Shown: one piece after another, positions 1 through 11,934 of the stretch
Numbering within the stretch: position 1 is the first letter of the stretch
Layout: each line of letters opens with the position of its first letter
Source of the DNA: Rana temporaria
Lineage: Eukaryota; Chordata; Amphibia; Anura; Ranidae
Reading direction: 5' to 3'
Assembly (NCBI RefSeq): GCF_905171775.1
Contig: NC_053489.1
Location: forward strand, 396,013,983-396,077,982
DNA: 64,000 nt
Notes under the pieces: generated by a model
Seen by the model: the letters and a program-made list of their open reading frames with translations, nothing else
Databases searched by the model: none
Told to the model about the DNA's origin: nothing
Position numbers and translations under genes: made by a program

Positions 1-534
1 ACTGTAGTTCCCATTAGGCCATGATGTAGCAAGAATGAATGCGCACCGCAAACCAGGAAGTCGGTGAGAATAATGATTCAGGAGTGACGGAGGTGGATAA
101 AACAGCTCAATTTCAACAGGTATCAAACTAGTTATAATGCAAAACATTACTTTTTACTTTATCAGCTACTGTCAGACTTTAATTTAAGAGGAAAATATTG
201 TTGTCTTTACAACCCCTTTAAGCCATCTGCTTTATTGACCTTGATATTTTGTCTAAATGTTTTTGGATCATATCAGTGTTGAACGATTGTGATTAGGGCT
301 ATGTAAATACCATCCCCATTATGAACTTGAGCTCCCCATTTTTCTTTGTATACACATTACAATAGGTTAACAATATACCTCTTGTAGAATCACACTCATT
401 TGAAATGAATATCCTGTCCCTAATTAAAGTGCAACAAAAATCCCCTCCCACTTTGGACTTTACTGGTACGAGAGAGAGACGGCCACACAGAACTTATAAA
501 AAATATAAAGTTTATACAAATTTCCATAAAAAAT

Positions 535-690
535 ATTTAAAATCATGAGAAAGTATTCTTGTATGCAATGCAAGGCATAATAAAATATACTGTACAAATT
601 GTCTTTGCTGTATGAGCCAAAAGGTTGACGCGTTTCACAGTTATCAGCTTCCTTAGGATCTCTTTAACCACATCAGCCTCGGAAGAATTG
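535..690 (-). repeat. Interspersed repeat, inverted copy of 1980-2115
   Basis: Read on the minus strand, this stretch matches 1980-2115 (shared words include CAGCAAAGACAATTTGTACA and the AACTGTGAAAC box). The two copies flank the elements between them in opposite orientation, like the arms of one large foldback. No coding capacity is seen. Confidence 0.6.
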
Positions 691-707
691 GCTGCCCAAT
701 GACCGGC

Positions 708-1548
708 CATTTTTTTGCGATTTGGCACTGCGTTGCTTTAACTGACAATTGCGCGGTTGTGCGAGGCACCTAAACAAACTTGAGGTCATTTTTTTCCTAA
801 AAATTTATTTTGGTGGTATTTGATCACCTCTGCGGTTTAAATTGTTTGCGCTATAAACAAAAAAAGTGTAAATTTTTTAAAAAAAGCAATATTTTTTGCT
901 ATACTAAATACCCCTAAAAAATATATAAAAAAAACGAATTTCCCTCAGTTTAGGCCAATATGTATTCTACATATTTCTGGTAAAAAAAAAAAATCGCAAT
1001 AAGTGTGTATTGATTGGTTTGCATAAAAATTATAGCATCTACAAAATAGGGCATAGTTTTATGGCATTTTTATTATTATTATTATTTTTACTAGTAATGG
1101 CGGCAAACTGCGATTTTTATCGTGACTGCAATATTGTGGCGGACACATCGGACACTTAAACAGCGACCAGTGCTATAAAAATGCACTGATTACTGTCAGT
1201 GAAGGGGTTAACCACTAGGGGGCAAGGAAGGGGTTAAGTGTGTCCTAGGGAGTGATTCTAACTGTGAGGGGGCTGGGCTACCAGTGACAGGACAGTGATT
1301 ACTGCTCCCGGTGACAGGGAGCAGTAGATCACTGTCCTGTCACTAGGCAGAACAGGGAAATGCCTTGTTTACATAGTGACTCGTGACACAATACCGGGAC
1401 ACCGGCGGACATCGAGTCCGCGGGTCCTGCGGGCATGGTCACGGAGCTCGCGGCAGAAGCTAGGCGGCATATTCAAAGCAACGTACCTGAACGTTGCTTT
1501 GCCTGCCCGTGCCATTCTGCCGACGTCAGGCAGTCAGCAAGTGGTTAA
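708..1548 (-). mobile_element. TTAA-type MITE (piggyBac-like), 5'-truncated copy
   Basis: On the minus strand this resembles the full element at 41150-42146: the AAGTGGTTAA end, the CAGAATGGCACG box, the atcAAATACCACCAAAATAAA box and a CAATTGTCAGTTAAAGC box occur in the same order. It ends at TTAA (1545-1548). The other end lacks a clean terminus. It has no transposase. Assignment to piggyBac-type MITEs rests on the TTAA termini. Confidence 0.65.
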
Positions 1549-1553
1549 CTTTT

Positions 1554-1979
1554 CAGCAAAGAGAAATGGCCTGCTCAAAAGAAGGATACAGATATTCAGC
1601 TTATCATATAACATATAGAGTCTATATATTTTCTCAAATTTTGTCAAACTTCCGCATTGCTTTAAGAATATGGCTTAGGATGGTGACAGAGTGTGCAATA
1701 TGGATACAACACTTGGTTTAAAATGCCGCAGGGAGAAGATGGTAAATTTATGGATCTTATGTCGTATGTGCCTATTGGTAACAAAGGAATAGCAACCAAT
1801 TAGCCTTTTTGTATCACAAAGGATGGTATATAAAAGGGGTATTCACCATCCTAAGCCCTATTCTTAAAGCGATGCGTAAGTTTGACATAGCAAGCATGAG
1901 AAAATATATAGACTCTATATGTTATATGATGTGCTGATTATCTGTATTCTTCTTTTAAGTAGGCCATTTCTCTTTGCTG
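1554..1979. repeat. Foldback element, arms about 135 bp
   Basis: Left arm 1554-1686 (starting CAGCAAAGAGAAATGGCCT) is the imperfect reverse complement of right arm 1843-1979 (ending AGGCCATTTCTCTTTGCTG). The shared inner block AACATATAGAGTCTATATAT lies in both arms. The spacer of about 156 bp carries no gene. It is probably a non-autonomous DNA transposon; the family is unknown. Confidence 0.75.
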
Positions 1980-2115
1980 CCAAGTTAAGGATGTCCAGAG
2001 GTAGCTGATAATTGTGAAACATGTCCATCTCTTGGATCAAACAGCAAAGACAATTTGTACAGTATATTTTGATATGGTTTGCATCCCATATAAGAATTGT
2101 TTCTCATGGTTTCAG

Positions 2116-2903
2116 ATATTTTTGTAATAAATTGTAATAAACGTTATATATTTAAGAATTTTGCGTGACTCTGGCACCATTCGAAAGTAGTAGTGGATGT
2201 TTTTTCTAGATGTAAAATATATGGGTGAGGTACCCCTAGAAATAAGCAGATTACTCTTAAATGTTGTCCCTAAATAAAGTACATTGCTTACAATTGCTTG
2301 CTGGATACACAACAAAAAAGGTGTCCCTGGAATGTTTTTTTTGTTTTGTTTTTTTAAACATTGGCAACTATACCACTGTTCTCTATGGAGTTTATTTATA
2401 ATTAATTTGATCTATGCATGACTCTAATTCCTTGGACCAAATTATTTCAGTTCTGTTGTGTTACAAACTGAAATAAAAATTAATCATATAATCCAATGAT
2501 AAAGTATGTTGATTATAATTGTTTTTTAATATACAGCTAGTGTAAACATCTATTTAATTTACTTATATTAGTCTCCTGTAACCTCCTATACAGCAGGACT
2601 GTGATAGATCAGAATGCACTACACTACACATTGTTGTCAGTCTAACAGGGAGAACTTGATGACAGGAAACAATTACATCATACCTCATTAATGTAGTGGT
2701 ATATACAGTAGTTCTAAAAAAATGCATGACATTTTTAATTTGTGTATATGCAAGTGCATTATTTTCTTCTTAACATAAAAAAATACAAATATTCGTTTAA
2801 AAACAGTTTTAGGCATTAGGTAAAGTCAATCATTGAATAGTTAATGCCATCAAGGAAACACTGTAACTATATTAAGGCAGAGAAACCTGTCAATTTATCT
2901 AAA
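2116..2903. other. Unclassified AT-rich intron/intergenic DNA
   Basis: No open frame with recognisable similarity and no clear repeat boundaries. Several short poly-T and poly-A runs are present. Confidence 0.5.
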
Positions 2904-3113
2904 TCCCTGTACACACAGTCGGACCTTTGTCCGACCAAAATCACATCGGAAATTGCGACGGAATTTCATCTGAGTAAAAGAGAACATGTTCTCTATCTAA
3001 ACTCCGACGGAATTCCACTGAATTTCCGATGGAAATAATCCGGTCGGAATTTCCGATGGAAAAAGTCAGTCGGACTTTTTCTATCAGAAATTCCGACCAT
3101 GTGTACGGGGCAT
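2904..3113. mobile_element. MITE, GTACACAC...GTGTGTAC family (copy B1)
   Basis: Ends CCCTGTACACACAGTCGGA and TCCGACCATGTGTACGGGGC are inverted repeats. Repeated GTCGGAATTTCCG words form the stem, and a GAACATGTTC palindrome sits at 2982-2991. It shares this layout with copies at 12941, 31346 and 19560. No protein is encoded. Confidence 0.8.
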
Positions 3114-3857
3114 AAGGGCCCCCTCAAGCTTTTCCTTTTGGTAAAGTGGTACTAAAGGCAGATGTTTTTTTTTTTACCTTAATTTTATTGCATTGCATTG
3201 TCTGGAATAAAGTAAAAAACCTTCTGTGTTCATTTCTCCTGCTGATTTTAGCCACAGATGTCCAGAGGTGGACAAAAGCAGGAAAGAAAATACAATAAAG
3301 TGATGGCAATATGTACATTGTGGGGACTGACAGTGAAACATCTGTTTCCTTAGACTTTGTTCAATAATTGGTGCTTCTAAGTAGGGGAATACACTTTGCT
3401 AAAAAGACATTTCTTTTTCCCAGTGGACTAGACAATATAGGGCATCCTCCTATACTCTACATGAGGCACAGAAGAGCTGTTTGTGGTTCCCAAAATGAGC
3501 TACTAGGTGCCACTATAGTTGGGGTCAAGATCCCTTGTAGTGAGAGTAGGCAGTATAGTTGCCTAGGTAGCACCAGGAGATGCCCAGGGCAGTGTGTTCC
3601 AATAAATAGTGAAGTAATACCAGTGTGGCCCCTGCCAGTGTGAGGAATCATGGGTAAGAAGGCTTTTTATATATAATATGGTGGGAGTCCACCTGGACAA
3701 TTGGTGCAAAGAGCAAGGCATAGCAAAGGTATAATCTTTGACACTCTAGCTTCTGGGAGCTTCCCCATAAAGAGAAGAAAAGTATGGTGAGGTGCAGGAC
3801 TTCTAGGACTATTCACATCCCCTTTACATGGGATACAGCCCTCTGGCAAAAAAACTC
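3114..3857. other. Unclassified non-coding stretch
   Basis: No recognised gene or repeat boundary. Overlapping frames of 60-90 codons on both strands carry no known motif. Confidence 0.45.
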
Positions 3858-4043
3858 TAAAGCCCCATACACACTATCAGTTTTCCTGCTGGTTTTCTCT
3901 TCAGGTTTACCAAAACCATGTAGTACAAGGACCTGCCTGATTGCATTCAAATTGAAACGCTTAAGGTTTGACCTCATATTAGATGGTTTTGGTAAACCTG
4001 AAAAGAAAACCATCAGGAAAACTGATAGTGTGTATGGGGCTTA
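3858..4043. mobile_element. Short hairpin MITE
   Basis: The element is almost entirely one stem: it starts TAAAGCCCCATACACACTAT and ends in the reverse complement ATAGTGTGTATGGGGCTTA. The inner arms (CAGTTTTCCTGCTGGTTTTCT and its complement) also pair. The loop is roughly 70 bp. It resembles the GGCCCCGTACACAC MITEs in terminal sequence. Confidence 0.85.
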
Positions 4044-5449
4044 AAAGGTTTTTTTTTTGGGGGGGGGGGATAGTGTAATGGTTAATGGCATTCATTAAAT
4101 AAACTCACTAGTTTGGTGTCCCACGTCCTCTGCTGTGCCATTCTATGTGCAATATTAATTTATATTCCGCTCGTTGCACCGTTCCCATTTTAACTGTGGG
4201 CATTAGAAGCCCACAAGCAGGCACTTCATTTTTGCGGTGATGCTGATGTCCCAGCATCCACCGCTCGATCCCGCGCATGCGCGCTTGTAACGGGGAGCAG
4301 CGGCGTCAGCTACAGCTACATGTAAATGAATACTCGGAGCTATGAGAGAAGCTCCCAGAGCACACTGCGTGGTACGGTAAGTGACGCAATACCCAAAGAA
4401 TACCTGCAGTTGTGCAGACAGGAAACGCCATGAAATTAAAGGTACTGTACATGTATAAAAATTTAAAACATACGTTTTAACATTATTTACACTCTGCAGT
4501 ATGATTAGGCTAATATCGAAACTAGGGTGGAGCTCCGCTTTAAGAAATGTGCCACCAGCATTGGGATGACTGAAAGGATGTAAACTGGTTCAGTATGCTG
4601 TTAAAAGGCTTTCTGTGTTTCAGACTCTTCCTCTTTCTAAACTCTAGATGCGTACGTCCTTTGTAAATGAACAGGTGCTTGGTAAAGCTGCTATTGGAGT
4701 CCATTGTTATAAGGCCTGAGGAAAGTATGGAATAGACTGATGCTGGTGGTCAGGCCAAACTGGGCACCTCTAGGAGGACCAATCTACGAAGGATAAAAAT
4801 TGAGTTAAAGACTGGGAACTGCCCCAACACATGGCTGGGCATGTGGAGGACAGACAGCCCAGAACATGACTAGACCACCACACAACATTGATAATATGGC
4901 TTGGGTGTTGGCATACTACTGCAGACAGAGAACATATGCAGGTTTTATTGGGACGCTGTGGTTACATTTCTTTTGATCCCTTCACTTAATATGGTAAGGG
5001 AATGCTTGCAGAACTTTATAACAGCAGAAGTTTTCCATTGCTTGGTAATATAATTACTTAGCGGAACATTTGAAAACAAACACTGTTTGTCCTCCATTAC
5101 TTTCTTGAAATTTTGTTGCAAAACTTTTCTAAACAAATGCCAGCTGCAGGTGTTTTTTTTTCATTAACAAGACAATGTGTAGCACTCACATTCACAGCAG
5201 TAACTGTAAGTAGCTGTCTGAAGTGACCATATATTTTGAATTATGCTGCTTCAGGTCATTCCTTTCTCTCATCCTGATTTTAGATGATTTAACATACTTC
5301 CTGAGCTAAATACTGAGCATTGAGTTTAACTACTATTTATTGAAGTCATCTCTATATACGTTTCTGGCACTTTCACCCCTTTCCGATTAAGGGTGTAGCA
5401 TGTACTGTACCCAAACACAATTGTCCCCCCTCACTACCCCCAACAAGAC
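4044..5449. other. Unclassified stretch with a possible MITE end
   Basis: A poly-T/poly-G run is at 4047-4070. A GGAGCTCCGCTTTAA motif near 4530-4545 looks like the terminus of the TTAA(AG)-type frog MITEs seen at 23408 and 58916, but the partner end is not clear. No coding evidence. Confidence 0.4.
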
Positions 5450-6259
5450 GTGCAATTTGTTTAGTTCCAAATTCATTTTTTAACAAATTTAGACAAATTC
5501 GTCAATTTGGAAATATCAGAATTTACGAATTTTTCCAAATATTAAAAATTTTAAATTTCAGAAACTCGGCAAGTCAAAATGAGAAAATTTGGAAATCCAA
5601 AAATAAGAATGAAATTCTAAAATTTAAAACAATGAAAATACAAAAAAATAAATGAAAATCTGAAGATTTAAAAAAAAAAATCGAAGATCTGAAATAATAA
5701 CTAACTAAAAATAACTTAACTAATACTAACTAATAAATTATAGATATTGGAATTTCCTTTCAAATTTGACTGTTGGTGAACGCAACGAATATATGTTTTT
5801 ATCCAAAGTTATTAATTATCCGTAATAACAAATGCCATATCTAAACGAATGGAACATAACAAATTAATACTAATAAATAACAATAATAATAATAAAAACA
5901 TATTATTCTTTATTATTTTGTTCCGTTCCACTTGTTTAGATGCAGCATTCGTTGTTTCGGATAATTCGTAACTTCAGATAAATTTGTATTCGTTACATTC
6001 ACTAACAGTTTGAAAGCAAATTCCAATACCTATAATTTAATAGTTAGTTATTATTAGCTAGTTATTACTTCGAATTTTTGGATTTTCAGATTTTCGTTCT
6101 TTTGAATTTTCGGGTTTTCCTTTTGTTATTATTGAATTTTATAATTTTTTAAGTTTCGAATTTTGAATTTTCGAATTTCCACATTTTTGAATTCTGAATT
6201 TTCGAATTTACGAACTTTCGAACTATGAATTTTTACGAATTCTGAATTTACGAATTGGC
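5450..6259. repeat. Large AT-rich foldback element (about 380-bp arms)
   Basis: Left arm 5450-5865 and right arm 5920-6259 are imperfect reverse complements. Examples are AATAAATTATAGATATTGGAA against TTCCAATACCTATAATTTA, and GAAAATCTGAAGATTT against the GATTTTCAGATTTTCG block. A short (AAT)n spacer lies at 5870-5915. The arms are rich in AAATTCG-type words. No ORF. Confidence 0.8.
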
Positions 6260-6334
6260 CTGCTTTCACATTGCGGGCCCAAGCACCAAAGTGATCACTG
6301 TTTCTGTGCTCTGTGAGTGCTCAGTAGTCTGTGA

Positions 6335-6604
6335 GGCCCCGTACACACGTCCGAGAAACTCGACGGGCAAAACACATCGTTTTGCTCGTCGAGTTCCTTG
6401 TGAAGTCGCTGAGGATCTCGGCGAGCCAAGTTTCCTCATTGACTAACGAGGAAATAGAGAACATGTTCTCTATTTGGCTCGACGAGTTCCTCGTCGGTTT
6501 CCTCGGCCAAAAGTGTACACACGACCGGGTTTCTCGGCAGAATACGGCTCCGATCGAGTTTCTGGCTGAATTATGCCGAGAAACTCGGTCGTGTTTACGG
6601 GGCC
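6335..6604. mobile_element. MITE, GGCCCCGTACACACG family (copy C1), TGA target duplication
   Basis: Terminal inverted repeats GGCCCCGTACACACG... and ...GTTTACGGGGCC lie between TGA trinucleotides (6332-6334 and 6605-6607). The body contains complementary TTTGCTCGTCGAGTTCC-like and GAGAAACTCG boxes and a central GAACATGTTC palindrome (6459-6468). Copies C2 (27930) and C3 (44820) share the whole layout. The small open frames inside are by-products of the palindrome. Confidence 0.88.
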
Positions 6605-6814
6605 TGAGAATTCGATGATCGGACCCAGGTCAGCAATCACACAGAACAGAATCATGTCCAAACTCCTCTCTTCATGCAAGCTAGGACATGGTACATAGAA
6701 TAGTACCCAAGCAGGAGCTTTCTTATACCATCTGTACCCTGACTATCTGAGTGGGCCCAAATTAATCTGATCTGTTTCAGAGTTTGTGTTTCATTCTCAA
6801 GCATGTCACAGATG

Positions 6815-6890
6815 CATACTATGCCCTAGTCCATGGGTGCTCAACCTGTGGCCCTCCAGCTGTTGCAGAACTACAAATCAGGCAGTGGTT
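6815..6890. repeat. hAT-type terminal fragment
   Basis: The words CATGGGTGCTCAACCTGTGG and CCCTCCAGCTGTTGCAGAAC resemble termini of hAT MITEs in many vertebrates. Only one end is present. Confidence 0.4.
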
Positions 6891-6897
6891 TCAGCGG

Positions 6898-7052
6898 GGA
6901 GCATTGATAATTTCAAAAAACTATTAAATAAGCACCTGAATGACCACAACATACAGGGTTATATAATAAAATACTGACATAAAGCACACACATAGGTTGG
7001 ACTTGATGGACTTGTGTCTTTTTTCCACCTCATCTACTATGTAACTATGTAT
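6898..7052 (+). mobile_element. CR1-like LINE 3' end
   Basis: The stretch encodes GSIDNFKKLLNKHLNDHN before a stop, then has a 3' UTR with GGTTGGACTTGATGGACTTG and a CCACCTCATCTACTATG block, ending in short direct repeats of the CTATGTAA type. A 3' end with GTTGGACTTGATG...CAACCTC and a short terminal repeat instead of poly(A) is the known signature of CR1 LINEs. It is 5'-truncated, as is usual for dead LINE copies. Confidence 0.65.
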
Positions 7053-7130
7053 AAGAAAGAACCGGGACGGCCGCACTCCAAAAATAAAAAATTGTTCCTT
7101 TTAATAAAAACTGGTCACAATATGGATGTC

Positions 7131-7291
7131 ACAGCAAAAAATCAGGAAAAAGGGCTAACGCGTTTCACACTCTCATACAGTGCTTATTCATAGCTATTAA
7201 TATTCATATTCATAGCTATTCATATTCAGCTATGAATAAGCACTGTATGAGAGTGTGAAACGCGTTAGCCCTTTTCCTGATTTTTTGCTGT
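7131..7291. repeat. Near-perfect palindrome, 65-bp arms
   Basis: Left arm 7131-7198 and right arm 7227-7291 are almost exact reverse complements; both carry GGGCTAACGCGTTTCACACT or its complement. The loop is a small run of TATTCATA repeats. A similar AACGCGTTTC box occurs near 625-640 in another repeat. The stem is young, judging by its low divergence. Confidence 0.85.
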
Positions 7292-9973
7292 CCAGACCAG
7301 GTCTTAATGAGTCTTAATGGTCTTAATGAGGAGGAAAGTATACTAGTCAATGTTAGTAGTCAGGTCATTGGCAGAGTTAAGCAGGGCCAAGCATCAAACC
7401 AGTGTAGTTGGTACACAGCCAAGGTTAAGACAGATAAACTACCAGCAAGATCAGGTCAACCAAGCAATCAGATCCAATGACTCAAATAGGTCGATTGTAG
7501 CAGGATCAGTAATAAAAGAAATAGGAAGGTCACATGGTCTAGGTAAACTGATAGACAGGAGCCAAGAGTCAAACAAGCTAGGTGACAGAACCAAGTATGC
7601 AAGATTACAGGAACTTGGCAATAACAGAGCAACACTCTGGGGACAGGATACAAGAACAGCAAACAAGAACAGGATAGCACAGAAGTACACCCTAGTGACA
7701 GCAATCTGAACACTACAGTAGGCAACTAGAGTATAGACTTGGGTGCCCCTTTAAATCACTATGGATCAATTGGGTGACATGCACATAGCTACACTCATGC
7801 ATGCTCATTGCTCACTTGAAATTCATATAAGAACTGCAGCAAAGGGAGTGATCAGAGAAACACAAAGACAGTAACCATAGTAGGAACCAGAGTAGAACAC
7901 AGCCAATGTAAAAGCAAGCTTTAGAGGGCCCGACAGGTAAAGTTACTACAGGTAGGTTCCTAACAATAGTTGCCATCACACAATGGTGACCTCACAATCT
8001 GCATACGTACTTCATTTTCCTTATTGCTGGAGTCATGTAGAGAATGATCTGACCAATTCAGGAGAAGCAAATTCCAAAGCTGTAGTAGGGATACACCACA
8101 ATGTCTGTAGCTCTTTCATGGCCCTAGGTATGAAATGTGTTACTTACTCATACCTACATTTTGCACAAACCAAAAATGCTACGTAATGACAATGTTTTCA
8201 TAGGATGTAGGGCTCACACTGAAGGAAGGAATATTATATGGGTGCCATAACCTGTGTTTCACCAATTGGTTATGCCTGGCAAATGATAAAAAAAATAGAG
8301 CGATCACAGATTTAGAAGATTGTTAATCCTTTTTCAATAGGATGTATTTAAATATTGCTCACTGCTGCCAGTATGTAGTAGCATTATTTAACTTTTTCCT
8401 AAGGATTAATATTTAATGGATGTTGATTTAATTTAGGACAGCAGACTGTATATAGCTAAAGGGAGCTAATGGTGAGGATCCTTCATGAAGTGTGGAAAAA
8501 CAATAAAAATGCACTGAGATTTACCTTGCTTGAAACATTTATATCTTATGTAAGGAACCTAAGTAATGAGAGAAAATAGGTAAATGAAAATATTTCTAAA
8601 CCCTAATACAAAATGTAATATATTGCAGCTTAAATGTGGTGCTGCATTCGTTTTCTTTTTAAGGATTTTTTTCCTTCCTATTTTCACATATTAGGACGGC
8701 TCCAATCTATAGAGGAACAATGAAGCCAGCCTTTGATTTAATTTGAATACCACTTTAGGGACTGGTAAGCTGTAATATATAACATGTTTGCTTATGGGTT
8801 CACATACGCTTTAAACAGGGGTTCTAAAGAATGATTAATTTAAAAAATAGTTTCACATTGCATTCACGAAAAACAGCTCACTTCCGCTTCCGGACTCATG
8901 AGCAGAGCTATGCGACGTCATCGTGCATACGATCATAAGCAGAAGTGATGGCAAATCCTTATCTTAGAGGGACATTATAGTATTTAAAGTAAAATAATTC
9001 TGGTGCACTGGATTTCATTGAGTGCACAATGTTTGTATGTGATTTTCCATTTACTTAATAAATAATATATGAAAATAATATATGAAAATAATATACTGTA
9101 CGATGATAGTTTTTATTATTTTTGAGCTACAAGTTGAGAGGAGATGCTTCACCTTATATGTTGGACCTGATATTGAAGGAGGAACAAGGGGAGGTGGTTG
9201 ATACATTTGGTGAAACCTGGAAAATGCCCAATTAAAGGGCAAGGCACACAGTGACCTATTAGGATAATAGGTCAATATCTAAGCGGATGGTGTGACTGGT
9301 GATGAAGTACACTGTGGTGGATATTATCAAGAACCGCACAGACATTGTTGGAGGATTTATTTACTTTTAATATAAACATTGGAGTGATGGACTATATATA
9401 TGTACTTACAGTATATGAACACTATATATCGGATTTTCTTTGGGCACATTATTCATCATTTGGAGATTGTTTGTCTATATAAGATAAATATAATTATACA
9501 TTTTCCACTGGGATAGATGCAGCTGGCAAGGATTTGTAAAGTGTAAGCTGCACTTTTTGATATACAAAACTTTCAGCAGCTGATTTAATCACTGAGTTTA
9601 TAGTATCTTTATCTTTAAATCCTCATCTATGATTTTGTTTAAGCTAGTTCCATGATCAATGCCCCAGGTTTCCTGTTTCAGAGTGGGTCCTTTCTCTTGC
9701 AGCATCTTATGGAGCAACCGTTGCCTGCAGGGGACTCCCTACACAGTGTGTGTGCATCATTAGAAACACAAAGCTGCATAGCTTAGGATGGCAAGGCACC
9801 TCCCTGCTCCTCCCTAATTTTCCAAGCTAACTGACTGACTGGAGACTGCACTGTCTACTGTTAACTCTTTCCTGTGAAGACCAGTTTAGGGGAGTAGCAC
9901 TGAGAGCAGAAGCAAGGAGAATTGAAAGTTGTAAATTGCAAGTGCTGGTGTCGGCATTTTAATAGTTTACTGG
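7292..9973. other. Unclassified non-coding stretch
   Basis: A 119-codon frame on plus at 7350 has frames of 79-85 codons opposite it and no recognisable motif; I do not accept it as a gene. The remainder is AT-rich with no clear repeat ends. Confidence 0.45.
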
Positions 9974-11934
9974 TAGAGATGGGCTGAACACCCCCTGTTC
10001 AGTTCGCACCAGAACGCCCAAATAGAGAAAAAGTTCCTGAATGGCAAACCCCATTGATGTCTATATGAGCCGAACTTGAAAAATCAAAAGTCCCTATTTT
10101 GAAGGCTTATATTACAAGTGTATGTGGGCTCGGGTCCTCTATCAATGTAAACATTTTTCTTTTTAAAGATTACAGGAGCAGTGATTTTAATGATGCTTAA
10201 GGTACAACAATAAAAATGAAAAGAGCCTTTAAATGTAATGCCTGGGGGGGGTTCTCTTAGTCTGCCTGTAAAGTGGCACATCTGTAGCATGTAAAGAACA
10301 TGGTGCAGCAAAAAATTTCATTTCTAAAAGAAAAAAAAAGGCGAAATGAAATTTTCGGAAACACAATACCATTGGCAATAGCAGAATATAAAAAAAGCCA
10401 TTTTTTTTTTTAAAAAAGGCGTCCCCACCCAAATCCATACCAGAACCTTATCCGAGCACGCAGCCTGGCAGGCCAGAAAAGAGAGGGGGACGAGCGAGTA
10501 CCTCCCCCCTCCTTAACCATACCCAGGGTGGGTGCCCCCCACCCCAAAGCACCTTTTTCCACATGTTAATGGGTACAAGGGACTCATCCGTACAACCCTG
10601 GGCTGTGGCTGTGGGGATCCACAAGCAGGGGGCTTATCAAAATCTAGAAGCCCTCTTTAACCTCCTTGGCGGTATCCCCAAGCGTGATTCGGGGTGGTTT
10701 TTCCATGCCAGGATCGGTATCCCCGAGTCACGCTCGGGGTAGATGTGCAGAGCGTGCAGCGGCGCGGCTTACCTTCTCGCTGAATCCACAGGCTTGGTTT
10801 ACTTACCTTGTCCCTGGATCCAGCGATGTATCCCTGCTGTGTGAGCGAGCGGGTCCTCGCTCGATTCACATTGTCCCTGTGTGCCGCCAATCTCCGTTCC
10901 CTGCGACGTTACGACGCACGGGGGCGGAGAACGGCGCCAAATTCAAAAAAGTAAACAAACACCTTACTTACAGTATACTGTAATCTTATAGATTACAGTA
11001 CTGTATGTAAAAAATACACACCCCCCTTGTCCCTAGTGGTCTGCCCAGTGCCCTACATGTTCTTTTATATAATAAAAACTGTTCTTTCTGCCTGAAAACT
11101 GTAGATTGTCCATAGCAACCAAAAGTGTCCCTTTATGTCAAAAATGGTTTTAGAGCAGCTAGAAAACAGCGATAATAAATTATAATCACTTGCAGAATTG
11201 AGCGATAGCGATTTGTGGGGACATTCGTCATAAAAAAATAAAAGTAATGACAGCGACAATTCTGCAACTGAGCAAATTTCAGTGATTTTGAGTTGATTAC
11301 ATTATTGAATAATTTTTGTTATAATTATATTATTATTTGTTATAATTATTTATAATTATTTATTATATTATCATTTATAATTTTGTTTTTAAAAAAATTT
11401 CATACCCGGGATGCTTACTAGACTCTTGCTTGGTCAGATTTAAATGAGTTATTCCTAAGAATTGCAGGCCTACAGTATAAAACGCCAAATTTCCTTGCAA
11501 ATAATTGTACCGCTTTTGGTACGTAATTCCAGACAGAATCATACCGCAAGGGAGGTTAAGAAGGGGTCTCCAGATCTGCCCCCCTATGTGAATGAGTATG
11601 GCCTATCCATTTACCAAAAAGGTGTTAAAAAGTCATAAAAACACATTGACGGTTTTTGACAATTCCTTTATTAAAAAATGAAAAATCATTGTCCTCTGTA
11701 AATCCATTGTCACTCACGATGCCCCGCTGGCGTGGGGTTCCCCTCAAAATCCATACCACACCCTAAGGCCTTTTTTGAAACATTTTTCTATTTCCAGCAA
11801 TAGTATTGTATTGCATTGTATTGCAGGGCGAACACCTGCCAAATCCCCTGCGAATTCAGGTGTTCGCTGAACGCGCAAACAGGCGATGTTCGGGCTGAAC
11901 TTTTGCTCAGGCCTAAACCGTTCGCCCAACTCTA
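9974..11934. mobile_element. MITE with TAGAG(A/T)TGGGC termini, interrupted by a piggyBac MITE
   Basis: The left end TAGAGATGGGCTGAAC is matched by the right end GTTCGCCCAACTCTA (reverse complement TAGAGTTGGGCGAAC). The outer element holds no ORF of note. A complete TTAA-flanked piggyBac-type MITE sits inside it (10657-11559), so the outer element is the older insertion. The superfamily of the outer element is not determined. Confidence 0.7.
10657..11559. mobile_element. Non-autonomous piggyBac element (TTAA duplication)
   Basis: TTAA at 10657-10660 and 11556-11559 flank CCTCCTTGGCGGTATCCCC... and ...ATACCGCAAGGGAGG, which are inverted repeats. The left 150 bp (CCCGAGTCACGCTCGGGGTA, GTGCAGAG-GTGCAGCGGCG) and the right 100 bp (AATTGCAGGCCTA, TACCGCTTTTGGTAC, CCAGACAGAATCATACCGC) match the ends of the transposase-bearing element at 54800-57768. 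It is therefore a deletion derivative of the same family. Nothing of the transposase gene is recognisable except possibly an eroded start region. Confidence 0.92.

Noticed and set aside
6459..6468. Glucocorticoid-type response element in MITE C1
   Set aside because: Receptor sites need a 3-bp spacer between the AGAACA and TGTTCT halves; here the spacer is zero, so the p53-type reading fits better.
7350..7709. A 119-codon plus frame
   Set aside because: No recognised motif, competing frames of similar length on the opposite strand, and no splice or promoter context.
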